DNA of 64,000 bases, taken from positions 70,857,545-70,921,544 of the forward strand of contig NC_064436.1 in the NCBI RefSeq assembly GCF_023343835.1, written 5' to 3'. Below the pieces are notes generated by a model that made no database searches, was not told where the DNA came from, and saw only the letters and a program-made list of their open reading frames with translations. The position numbers and the translations under genes were made by a program. This document shows, one piece after another, positions 54,261 to 64,000 of the stretch; the stretch's first letter is position 1; every line of letters begins with the position of its first letter. This DNA is from Lagopus muta. Lineage: Eukaryota > Chordata > Aves > Galliformes > Phasianidae.

Positions 54261-55959
54261 AAGCGGAGAGCTCGGGGAGGGAAAGAGGGAGGGGGGCGAG
54301 CAGGAGCGGGCAAAGGGCCGTTGGGCCGAACGCGGGGTGTGAGAGCGGGGTCTGTGCGGGGGGGGCTCCCGCACGAGGTTCGGCCCGCAGGTGCACAGCG
54401 CGGGGCACGTGGCGCACGGAGCTGGACGCGCCCACGGCTCCGTTTGGGCCCCCCCGGCCCGGTGCCGTGGGGTCAGGGGGAGCCGCCGGCCCTCGGCCAC
54501 AGCTGCCGCCCTCCCCCTGAGCCCCCCCCCGCCGCTGGGGCCTCCATATGGGCCCGGGCCAAACTCCCGCCAAATGGGCCGGGGGGGGGGGGGGGGTTGC
54601 ATTTCAAAGCCTCCGGCTGTGAGCAAACGCCGCGCTCCCCCCGCGCTGCCCCCGCGCCCCGCTGGCCCCGGGTCAGCGCACGGCTACCGGGGACGGCCCC
54701 CGTCCCCTTTCCCAGGGCGGTGCGGGCCGTGCCCAGTGGGGCGGGATGGGAGAAGGACACGGGGGATGAAAGGATGGACTCGGGCCTGGCCCCCTCCGCG
54801 AGGCTCGGGTGGAACTGCGGGGGGGGAAACCGTGGGGAGCGGCCCAGGCCCCCACGCACGGAGCGCGGCCCCCACGACACGGGATCCCCGTCCAGCTGTG
54901 GGGCCTGCTGTCACTTCCAGCCCCACCGTGGGGACGGAGGGTGGAGGCAGAGGGGCTCCGTGGGGCTCCCAGCTTCGGCCAGGGGCGTCCCCCACGCTGC
55001 GGCAGCCTCGACTGGGGAGCCGGGGGTCCCCCCCGAGGGCTGCGGGGTTGGGAGCCGCGACCCGCGGCCATGCGGATCCAATTAGGGCCGCGCGGGGGGG
55101 ACGCGATGAGGAAACGCTCCGTCTGAGGCGCTGACAGCCCCGCGCCGCCCGAGATAAGGGAGTGCGGGGTGAGGGCGGGGGGCGATCCGCGGCGGGGCGG
55201 GCGGGGGGGGGTCCCGGGCTGCACGTGGGAGGGGGGCCGGCGGCCGCGGGAGGATCCGGGAGCGTCCTCCAGGGCCGGAGAACGGGCGCCGCGTCGGTGC
55301 TCAGCGAGGTGCGGGGCTCCCTCTTCCCTGCGGGACGCGGGTGAGCGGGTCGGGCCCCGCAGGCCGCGGGGTCACTTCGGAGCGCCGCTCACGGGCGTAG
55401 ACGGGGTGTCCTGCGGTTGCCGCGAAAGTCGCGAACACGGCGGGGTTTGGGGGGTTTCTGCCCGCACCACCGGCCGCCCCCCGCCCTGCTGTCCCCCGAG
55501 GCCACGCGCAGGTGCCACCCCCGTAGGGTCCCTCCGGTTCTGGGACCGCTCCCCAACGCCGTGACGGTGCTGGGGGAGGGGGCACTGCGGCCGGGACCCA
55601 ACCCCCGCTTCTCCACGGCCGCGGCACGGTGGGCTCGTTCGCGGGGACGGGGTCGGGAGGTGCAGCCACGCGCCCCCCCGTAGCCCCATCCTCCCCGCCA
55701 CCCCCCCCCCACCGCAGAGCACCGCCTTCGCCCCGCGGCATTCCCGGTACCCCCGCAACCCCCACGCGCACCGCGGCGCTGCCCCGAGCTGTGGGGCCGG
55801 AGAGGAGCGGGGCGCGGCCGGAGGGCGATGCGGGGGAGGCCCCCCCCCCCCCCCCCCCCGGGTGGAGGCAGCGGGGAGAAACGTCCCGGGGAGGGGAACC
55901 GTCCTGCGGGGGTGCGGGAGGGGGACGCGTGGCGGCGGAGGGGGTCGCTGGGGGCCGCC
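54261..55959. other. Gene-free GC-rich DNA
   Basis: No supported gene. An AT-richer patch near 55065-55160 (GGATCCAATTAGGGC, GAGATAAGGG) and a 20-C run at 55840-55859 are the only marked features. Confidence 0.5.
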
Positions 55960-56170
55960 ACGCCGCGGGTCAGTGATATCATTAACCTCGACGAGGCAGC
56001 CGGGCCGCGCCGCCGCGAGGTTAATAAAAAGAAAAGTTCAGGGGAACGCGGCAGCGGTGTCTTGGGGGAGGGGGGGCGGCGCAGCGAGCGGGAGGGGCGC
56101 AGTGCCGACGGGGGGGGGGGGGGCGGCCATCGATTGGCCCCCAGCACGGCTGTCATTCAGCTCTGTGGGG
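55960..56170. promoter_or_regulatory. TAAT-containing patch
   Basis: CAGTGATATCATTAACCTCG, GAGGTTAATAAAAAGAAAAG and CATCGATTGGCCCCC stand out from GC-rich flanks; the two GTTAAT/ATTAAC cores are inverted relative to each other about 40 bp apart. Confidence 0.35.
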
Positions 56171-56799
56171 GGCGGCGGGGGACGCGGGGCAACGGGGGAG
56201 GGAAGGGGAGGCTGCGGGGTGACCCCGTCCCACGGCGCTGCTGATCCGCGGGGGCGAGCGGGGCTGTGCGTGATGGGGCACCCAGCGGGGAGCGGCTCCG
56301 GCTGGGGGCTGCGCTGCTGCCTGCCGGCCAGCATCCGCGCCGCATCCCCGTCCCCCATCGCCATCCCCGTCCCCGTCCCCTCCCCATTCCAGTCGCTGCC
56401 CCCCAACCCCGACCGCCCCCCAGCCGTGGGGTCACCCGAAGCCGGGCCGAGCCGTGGGGATGTTCTGCACTCAGCTGTGCACAGAGCCCCCCCCGCCCGG
56501 TCCGCAGCCCCCAGCCCCGCCTGCTGCGATTCTGTGCTCGGCTGTGAGTTCTGCACGCCGCTGCGCGCACAACGTCGGGCCACGCGTGTGCCGGGCTCGG
56601 GGCCGGCTGCGCACCGGGCCCGTGAACGTCTGCGTGAGCGCCGGTCTCCGTGAGCGCCGGTGCGGCGCTGGGTGCGGGCGTCTGAGAAGCGCGTTCTGTC
56701 GGTTCTGTGTGCGGAGCCGGGAGCGGATCGCAGCCCCCGGGGATCCCCGCGCCCCCCCGGCCCTGTGCCCCCCCTTCTCCCCCTCCTCAGTGGGGCTCC
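56171..56799. other. Gene-free GC-rich DNA
   Basis: Nothing supported beyond short CCCCATCGCCATCCCC-type repeats near 56345-56395. Confidence 0.5.
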
Positions 56800-56910
56800 G
56801 CTCCCCGCGCTGCCGCCCCCCGAAATCAATTCTCGGGTTACTGAAACGCCGCGTCTCCGTCTGGCGGCTAATTGCGTGTGAGCCCTAATCATGGCGCGTG
56901 GCGGCTGCGC
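56800..56910. promoter_or_regulatory. TAAT-containing patch
   Basis: CGAAATCAATTCTCGGGTTA, GGCGGCTAATTGCGTGTG and GCCCTAATCATGGCG lie within 80 bp; candidate regulatory element. Confidence 0.35.
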
Positions 56911-58509
56911 TGCTGCTCCTCCATTGTGCGCCCACCGCGCTGCGGGCATGCGTGGGGCTGCGGGCCGGGGGGGGGGGGGCTGTGGGTTTGCGGGCTGTGG
57001 GGTTGTGGGGCCGTCGTGTCCCCCCCCATTTTGTGTGCGGTGACCACACCGCGCCCGGGATGTGGGGTGCGGGGCCGGCCGTCACGCCGCTCTCAACGCC
57101 CGCCCGCAGTTCCGCTCTCGAACCCGCGTGTGTCCCGCTCCGCAGCGGCGATTCCAGAGCCGGGGGCTGGGAGTGAGGACGCTGTGACATGAAGAGCTCC
57201 GGCCCCGCACTCGGCCACGCCTGTCCCCCTGCTCCATCCCCGCAGTTCCACGGCCCCGTTGTCACCTCTTCCTGCTCACATCCTCCGTGTGGGAGTATGG
57301 GGTGGTGTGGGATGGGGATGGGATGGGATGGGATGGAAATGGGGATGGGAATTGAATAGGGATTGAATGGGGATCGAATAGAGATGGGATGGGGGACAGG
57401 GCCGGGACAGGTCAGGGTCCACTGGGGTGTGATGGGGGTCTGCAGAGAGGTCAAGGCTGCTGGGCCGGGAGGGTCTGGGGCCGTTTTGGCACAGCAGGGC
57501 CCAGCGCAGCGCCCCGGCAGGGTCCCCACGCTCTTTGCCCCCCTTTGGGCAGCACGGGCGGCCCCTGGCTGGGCAAGGAGGATGCAGGACAGACCGGGGC
57601 TAAGAATAGAGCCCGGCTGGGAACAGGGAGCGGGAACGGGAGGAAGGATGGGGCTTCCTCTGCGACGGCTCTTCTTCCTCCCTCCCTGCCGCTGCCATGT
57701 GGCACAGCCTCGCCCTGCGCCGGGTCGGGGATGTGGGGCAGCCCGGGTGGGCTGCGAGGGGCGGCGGCTCCTGGCCCAGGGGGCCCCCGCTGCGCTGCGC
57801 CGCTCCCTGCGTTCTCAGCACCCCCTGCCCAGCGCGGGGCACAGCGCGGCCGGACCCCGTGTGGGGCCGGAGCTGCCCGTGGGAAGAACATCCCGGCGCG
57901 ATGCCGGGGGTGGGGGAGGCTGGGAGCGGAGCTGCGGGCTCTGTCCCCGCGTCCCCTCACCGCCCGGAGCGCCGTCCTGCTGGGCATGAGCCGTTCCGTT
58001 GGGACGGGGCTTCCTGCGGGGAAGGTGGGGACGAGAGGGGCAGACAATAAACCCAGGAAACGCTCTGAATAGCGAAGGTAACCGAGCCGGGAGCCCCCAG
58101 CGCTGAGTCACCGCGGAAGCGTCCGGGCCCGGGTCGGGGGGAGCCTGCGGGGCCGCCCCGATCCCACCGCACAGCACCTCGGGGGCTTCCGAGCCCCGCA
58201 CGGCGCTCACCGCTACCTGCGCTTCCCCAGCGCCTGACCCTCGCGGCCCCTCGTTCAGCGCTGCCCGATTCTTCGCCCCCCCGCCTGCCCCGGGCCGGGC
58301 GCTGACAGCCCCTCTCCGTGCCCGCGAGGGGGGGGGACAGGCGGGGTCTCCCCGTGCCCCACTTGGGAGCTGCCCGCGTGTCCCGCAGCTCAGGGCTCCA
58401 GACCTCATCCCCGGGGCTCGGACCCCGGCACCGGGCGGCTCGCACGGCAGCGCGGGGCCCGGCGGGTGCCCTCTGCGGGACCGGGGCTCACCGCCCCGAC
58501 CCCCCCCCC
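56911..58509. other. Gene-free GC-rich DNA
   Basis: No supported gene. A short GGGATGGGAT/GGGGAT tract lies at about 57300-57395. A less GC-rich patch (GACAATAAACCCAGGAAACG) lies at about 58040-58085. Confidence 0.5.
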
Positions 58510-58620
58510 CCCCCGCGTCGAATGATTTACGGGCGAGGGAAGCGCGCGGCGCCAGACAGATCGGGCCATAAAACCTCGGGGGCAGGAAGTCTCGCCAACT
58601 TCAAAGGGCCGTGGCCACAA
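58510..58620. promoter_or_regulatory. Non-GC-rich patch with CCATAAAA
   Basis: GAATGATTTACGGGCG, AGATCGGGCCATAAAACCTC and CTCGCCAACTTCAAAGGG are unusual for the area; candidate conserved element. Confidence 0.3.
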
Positions 58621-59489
58621 CGACGGGGGTCGGCGGGTCCAGCGCCGCGGCGCGGGGCGTTGGGGCGGTGGGTGGCAGCCGACCCTACCGCGCACCCCGC
58701 ATCTTCCGCGCCTGCGTGCGTCCCGTGTGCGCATCCGTGCGCGCTGCAATGTGCGCAGTGTCGGTGCACCCCGCGTGTCCCCGCTGCGTGCGCGGGGCTG
58801 GCGGTGCGGAGCGCAGCGGCGCTCGCTGCCGTCGGAGCCCGGTGAGGCTCTCCGGGGCGGCGGCCCTGCGGCGTCCCCGACGCGTATCCCCCCGCCCCCC
58901 CCCCCCCCGCGCCCGGCGGCACGCAGGAAGGCAGGGCGGGGCGGCCGAGCAAACAAAGAGCCGGAGGAAACGCCGCCGTCCAAGATAAACCGGGGAAGGT
59001 GAGGGGGTGCCCTCCCGCCCCCCCGGAGCTCCCGCGCGGAGCTGGGAGAGAGCGGCCCGGAGGTGCCGGTCCAGGCGCCCCGTTTCCAGCCCTCCCCCGC
59101 CCCCCCCGCCCGCAATTCCGGGGTTCGTTCCCCGCCGGGTCGGGGGGTCCCAGCCCGGGCCGGGGAGGGGGGGGGGAGCCCGGGAGGCTCGGGGTGCCAC
59201 CACTCCGCGCTGACGCCGCGTGCCGTGAGAGCTCGGAGCCGCATTCCCACGCTCTGCGCCCGCGTCCCACGGGGCTGCGCTGCCCCTCCGTCCGCAGGAA
59301 GGTGCCCCCCCGCCCCCCCCGCTCCCCCGGCCCCCCCGCCCCGCATTCCCACGGCGTCCCGGTGCCAACCCCGTGCCCACATCCCGGGGAAGCGGGCGGG
59401 AAACTCCGCAGGGCCGGACGGGACCCCCCGGGCCGGGCGCAGCGCGGGGGATCGCGGCACAGCGTGCGGACCCGCCGGAAACCGCTCGG
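58621..59489. other. Gene-free GC-rich DNA
   Basis: No supported gene. A small patch at about 58945-58995 (AACAAAGAGCCGGAGG, CAAGATAAACCGGGG) is the only AT-richer part. Confidence 0.5.
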
Positions 59490-59610
59490 CGTCGTTTAAA
59501 AGACGATCAGGCGGTGACAGGAATTAAATTGTGTTTTGATTTTCTCATTAGCCCGATCTGCGGCGCGCCTCGTTACGGGGTAATTTCCCCGCTCCGACGT
59601 GACAGCTCAT
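59490..59610. promoter_or_regulatory. AT-rich patch with TAAT cores
   Basis: GTCGTTTAAAAGACGATCAG (holding a GTCGTTTAAAAGAC near-palindrome), GGAATTAAATTGTGTTTTGA and TTTTCTCATTAGCCCG; candidate conserved element between LBX2 and PCGF1. Confidence 0.4.
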
Positions 59611-60116
59611 TCCCCCCGTGACAGCCGGGTGCCCGCGGGGGATGTCCGCGCCTCCACGCGTGCGCGCGGGGTGGGCCGCCGTGCGGGATGCGAGAAGGGC
59701 GGCCCCCGTTACCCCCCTCCTTTTCTCCCCCCCCCGCGCACCCCGCCGCTTCGCTCTGCCCCCCGTCCGCCCGCAGGAGGCGCCGCCAACCCCGCTGTGT
59801 GCGGCGGTGCGTGCGGGCAGCCGGGCCGGCGGTGCGGGGCCGTGCGGGGAGGCGCAGCAGCGAAGCAGCGAAGGGCCCGGTCCTGTAGGATGGGGCGGTG
59901 GGACGGGGTCTGAGGGGCTCCCCAGCGCATTGCGTGAGGTCTTTGTTGGAGGCCCCTGCGGCCCCACAGCCGCCCCCGGAGCCCCGCAGGACCCGCTCAG
60001 CACCCGGTCAACCGTCTGCCGTGCTGCAGGGAAGGGGCAGCGAGCGCAGAGATGGGGGGAGGGGGGCAGCAGGGGGGGGTGCCCCACAGCCGTGGTACAG
60101 AGGGAGCGGTGATGGC

Positions 60117-60210
60117 ACAGAATCAGCGAATATCCCGAGCTGGGAGACCCCCGAGGATCACCGGGTCCAACTCCCGCGCCGCTCAGGACCACCCCAAATC
60201 CCTCACCCTC
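60117..60210 (-). mobile_element. CR1 LINE 3'-end fragment, reverse orientation
   Basis: AGAATCAGCGAATATCCCGA, GGATCACCGGGTCCAACTCC and CAGGACCACCCCAAATCCC match the reverse complement of a common avian CR1 3' end. A different subfamily type from the two forward copies. It may extend to about 60240. Confidence 0.8.
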
Positions 60211-60249
60211 CCTTTGCCCGCAGCACCCCCACGTCCTGCACCCCTCACC

Positions 60250-62730
60250 CTTAATCCCACACGGTGAGGTGACACCCACAGCCCCGCAGTGGGACACGTG
60301 TGGGGACACCCACGTCCGGGTGAACGGACCCCAAAGCTTTTGGGGGCTGCCGTCAGAGCCCCGGGCTGCCCCTAACGAGGCCCAGCCACGCTAACGAAGC
60401 AGTGACTGCCACGCAGTGTGGGGGCTGGCTGTGGGCCCAGTTGTGCCCCATCGGTACCGAGGGCAGGGTGCTGCCCCAAAGCTTCTTCAATGCCGCGGGG
60501 CGGCGCGGGGCTGTTGGCTCCTGCTTTTGTGGGGGGCACAAAGTGTTGGTGCTGCTGGGTTCTGACTGCGCTGCTCGCGGCTGTTCGCTGGCCCTGGGAT
60601 CCCTTGGTTTTTCCAAGCCTACCCAGCCTGGATCCTCTGTGATTTGTAGGGATGCCGGGGGGGTCTGTGGGTGCTGCAGCCCCTCCTGCTCGCAGTGCTG
60701 GAGGTGGACAGGATGAAGCTGCACCCTCAGCCCGGTCCCGGCGCAGCTGGGGGTGAGGAGGAACGCGAGAGGCTGCTTTAAAAAACAAAGAAACAAAAAA
60801 GCCCCTTGAGATCTGTCTCTATACTCGTACATCTCCGTGTATTTCTTTTTCTTTCCCTCGTGTGTCCCCTGTTGCAGGGCGGGGGTTGCAGCGATGATCA
60901 GCCCGAACGTGTGAGCAGCTCTGGCAGCGATGGGCCGTGGAGGTGAGCGCTGGGGGGGGTCGCGCACTGCGAGCTCTGAGACAGCGAGGATTCAGCAGAG
61001 ACCATTAAAAAGCTTCCACAGACCTCACGGGGCTCCGTGCCGCCTTACGGGGGCTCCGTAGTGCTCTTCAGATCACAGATCGAGCCGAACCGCACAGCTT
61101 CAGCCTTCCTGCTCCAACAAAGATGCGGGTGGGATCTGTCTGTATCCGCAGGGACCCGGCACTGCTGGGACCCCCCCCCCCGGCTCTGTGTTCCCCCCCC
61201 CCCCCCGGCCCAGCCCGGCATCACCGACGGGGGCGGCTGTGGCCACCGACCCCAAATCCCCACCCGGCCCCATCGCCGGCCCCGGCCCCCTCTCGGATCC
61301 TCTGGGTTTGGTTCCCCGCCCCCAAGCACCCCGCGCCTTGGGGCGCTGCAGCGGGGTTCGCCTCCCGCCCTGTAACACCGGGGCAGCGCCGGCATCCCCG
61401 CGCAGGGCTGCTGGCCCCCGCCGCGCCCCCGGGTTGGGGCCGGGCGGAACGGGGGGCGGGGGGGGTTCAGGTTTCCTCTGTGCCGGGCTGGAGCCGGTGC
61501 CATTAAGCCCCCCTCGGAGCATGACGTGCGGGCGGGATATCAAAGCGCCGTGACCGCAGCTCGCAGCCGCCCGACGGCACCGTCCCGGCCCGCGCCCCGT
61601 TACTGCGGGGTGCCGTGCGGGGCCTCCCCGTGCAATCCCCGCACCCCCGGGCTCCGCCGCGGCCCCCGCACCCCAACGGGACGGCAGCGCCGCTCCGCAG
61701 CCCCCAGCAGCCCTCTCCCCGCCAGCGCGACCCCGCGGCCCCGTTCCCCGTTGGGTGAGACCCCCCCCCCCGCACCCTCCCCACCCTCGGCCGCTTTTTG
61801 CCCGCATTTCCCCACGTCCTTCGCGGCGGCCGCGTGAGGGATGGCCGACAGCTGGGGCGGCCGCGCCGGTAACCGGATCCCCCCGCCGCGGCGCGGGGTC
61901 AGAGCGGGGCGGGGGCGGCCCCGGCGTTGCGGTGCCCCGACGGGCCGGGACGGGCGGCCGCCCAGCCTCCGTCGCTCTCGGGGCACCGGCACCTGTTCCT
62001 CCCGCCCGGCCCCGCGCCGCTCCCCGCCGCCAGCTGAGCACCCCCCCCTTCGCCCCCCACCGGCGGCCGCAGATGGCGGCGAACGCTGCCCCGCCATAGC
62101 GGTAATGAGGCGCGATGCGGGGGGGGGGCCGCCCCGCGCGGGCGATCCGAGGGCCCGTGGCTGCATTACGGCTCATTGTGCGCGGGCAGCGGGGGGCAGA
62201 GGCGACAGCCGTGCCGCCCCCCCGAACCCCCCCCCCGCCGTTCCTCGGCGGCGTTCTGGCACCGGAGGGGGAGACGGGCCGTGCGCCAGGCGGCCGCGAC
62301 GGTGATGGATCGGAGCCGCGGCCGAGAGGGGCGGCGGGGGGAGGGAGGGAGGGAAGGGGAGGGGGCTGCGGGCCGTGAGCCCCCCCAGCACCGCCCCGCT
62401 TTGCAGCCGCACTATTGACGTCCGAAGCGCGCTGCTGCACCCCGTCCCGCTGCATCACCCCCCACCCCCTGCGGTGCTGCACCCCACCACCGTTCCCTCA
62501 CCCCCCTGGGCAGAAGCTGCGGTGCATCCTGTGTCTCAGTGCCGTATCCCCCCCTCCACACTGACACTGAGGGGCGCCGACCCCCCCGCAGCCCTACATC
62601 CCAAGGTGCGGGTGGAGCGGGGACTCAGTGGGATGCTGCCCCAATTTCCCCCCTGAGGAGCCAGCAGGACCCCCAGCCTCACATGTGCCACCCCCCCTTC
62701 CCCACAAAGGAAGCGTGATGGATTTTCAAC
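60250..62730. other. Gene-free region downstream of PCGF1
   Basis: No supported gene. A short A-rich stretch (60776-60860) and an ATTAAA at 61002-61007 on the plus strand have no coding partner that I can recognise. Confidence 0.5.
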
Positions 62731-62733
62731 AGT

Positions 62734-62739
62734 TTTATT
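62734..62739 (-). terminator. AATAAA polyadenylation signal, PCGF1
   Basis: Plus strand TTTATT, 109 bp past the PCGF1 stop codon. A plus-strand AATAAA also lies at 62745-62750. Confidence 0.8.
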
Positions 62740-62847
62740 CAAAAAATAAACTTGAGCGGGAGGGGGGCATTAAGTTAAAGAGGGGGAAGGGGGGGCAGGA
62801 GCAGGGCTGTGCTGCGGGGGGGGGGGGGCAGCACCCGCCCCCAGCCC

Positions 62848-63753
62848 CTACCTCCTCTTGTCCTTGATGCTGTAGTGCAGCAGGAGCGGTGCAGGCTGCA
62901 GGGCGAGGAAGGGGTGTCAGGGCAGCAGCGACCCCCAGCTCCACTCCCTTCACTCCCTGCCCCCCACCAGCCTCCCCCTCACTCCCTGCCCCCTCGGCAT
63001 CTCCCCCCCTCACTCCCTGCCCCCCAGCACTCCTGCTGCTCCCCGCCCCTGTGGCCCAGGGCGCTGCGCTCAGTGCTCCATGAACTTGTCCCACCCCTCC
63101 TGGGACGCCCCTCTGACCCGCAGCACCGCCGAGCTCCGTCCTGCACAGAGCTGCTGCCCCACCGCGAGCACAACCCGATCGCAGCTACAGCCAGCGGCAT
63201 CCATCATCCGTGACTGCGCACCTCCCTGCTCCATGGCCTCGGCCCCCGCCCCTCTCCCCCCCTTGCTGCAGGGTGGGGGTCCCCCCCCGACGCCCACCTT
63301 GCCAAACCAGCGTGAGAGCCAGAGCTGCTTCATCGTCATGTGGTCAGGGAGCGCCTCGCCGTTGAACAGGATCTGCACCTGTGGGCAGGGCTGCGCCATC
63401 ATCGGCCTGAGCTCCCGGCCCCCTGCTGCCCCCTGCTGCCCCCCGCCCGGCCCACACTCACGTGCTGCAGCGGCAGCCCCAGGCGGTGGCACAGGACCCT
63501 CCGCAGGTGCCGGATCTGCGCCCGCACGGAGCACCTCACGTATTTCTGCTGCAAAGGGCAGAGCCATAGGGGCAGGGTCAGCGCTGTGCGGGGCAGAACT
63601 GCTCCCCAAACGTCCAAAGTCTGCAGCAGCCACGGGACGACCCACCAACCCGTGGTCTGGGGGTGCTCCAAAGAACACAGCCAGCCTCAGGGCAGAGCCC
63701 GCAGTGCCCAGATGCTTACCTGCAGAACGGCCTTGCTCTTGTCCTTGCTGGAG
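62848..63753 (-). CDS. PCGF1: PCGF1, Polycomb group RING finger 1 (3' exons)
   Basis: Four exons, 63720-63753, 63462-63548, 63298-63378 and 62848-62895 (stop TAG at 62848-62850), encode about 83 C-terminal residues. SSKDKSKAVLQ, KYVRCSVRAQIRHLRRVLCH, VQILFNGEALPDHMTMKQLW and LSRWFGKPAPLLLHYSIKDK match the RAWUL ubiquitin-like domain of human PCGF1 almost residue for residue. In the non-canonical PRC1.1 complex this domain binds BCOR/BCORL1 and thereby KDM2B. The RING exons lie right of the window; no exon is seen in 63754-64000. The neighbour LBX2 and the shared strand match human order. Confidence 0.95.
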
Positions 63754-64000
63754 CTGTGGAGGAAAGAGAAGGGGCAGCCAGGGGGCCATAACCCCGCTGC
63801 CATCCCTCTGGGCACAGCCTGGCACACAGCCCTGCTGGCTCTCATCCCACCCTGGAGGCGGGGGCCGCCCTGATCCGAGCGCCCCGTGCTCCCCATGGCG
63901 GTCGGGGTGGCAGCAGGGCAGACACGTGGCTGAGCTGGCAGCTGAGCTGCAGCCATCGATCCCAGCACAGCTCCCAGCGCTGCCGCTTATTGACTTTGCT

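Noticed and set aside
60776-61010. A-rich stretch with ATTAAA suggesting a retrocopy or extra gene end
   Set aside because: No coding similarity, no target-site duplication that I can recognise, and no upstream exon.

Overview
This is a gene-dense, very GC-rich vertebrate window with compact introns, CpG-island promoters, many G/C-rich minisatellites and three short CR1 LINE fragments. CR1, the GC content and the divergence of the proteins from human point to a bird, probably a galliform microchromosome. The species is an inference. I see no LTR element, no tRNA or rRNA gene and no CRISPR array.

The conserved genes follow the human 2p13.1 order: WDR54 (3' part, +), RTKN (-), INO80B (+), WBP1 (+), MOGS (-), CCDC142 (-), TTC31 (+), LBX2 (-), PCGF1 (3' part, -). 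Three genes absent from that human interval sit between them. A RHOBTB-family gene (-) and a drebrin-family gene (+) lie between WDR54 and RTKN, and a PDCD4-like gene (-) lies between MOGS and CCDC142. Their sequences are intermediate to or diverged from the known paralogues. The genes around them have relatives on human chromosome 10q (RTKN2, WBP1L, LBX1, PDCD4, RHOBTB1, PCGF5/6). I read the three as vertebrate whole-genome-duplication copies kept here and lost in mammals. This is the most interesting result in the window.

Layout: 1-4.0 kb WDR54 end; 4.0-8.8 kb RHOBTB-like; 8.8-10.4 kb divergent promoter with CCAAT boxes and a perfect CArG box; 10.4-15.0 kb drebrin-like; 15.0-25.8 kb RTKN, whose introns hold a chain of at least seven unrelated tandem arrays; 25.8-30.6 kb INO80B and WBP1; 30.8-33.5 kb MOGS; 33.6-36.9 kb PDCD4-like; 37.5-41.0 kb CCDC142; 41.7-46.2 kb TTC31; 46.2-48.5 kb non-coding with TAAT-rich patches; 48.5-51.5 kb LBX2; 51.5-62.7 kb gene-free and GC-rich with islands of TAAT-rich sequence that look like developmental regulatory elements; 62.7-64 kb PCGF1 3' exons.

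Exon coordinates were derived by hand from splice consensus, reading phase and similarity to remembered human proteins. Nearly every multi-exon model closes in phase. The exceptions are single-base excesses or deficits in INO80B (two, compensating), RTKN (one) and CCDC142 (one), each at or next to a C/G run, so assembly error is likely. Gene spans in the feature list are coding spans; exon positions are in the evidence text.
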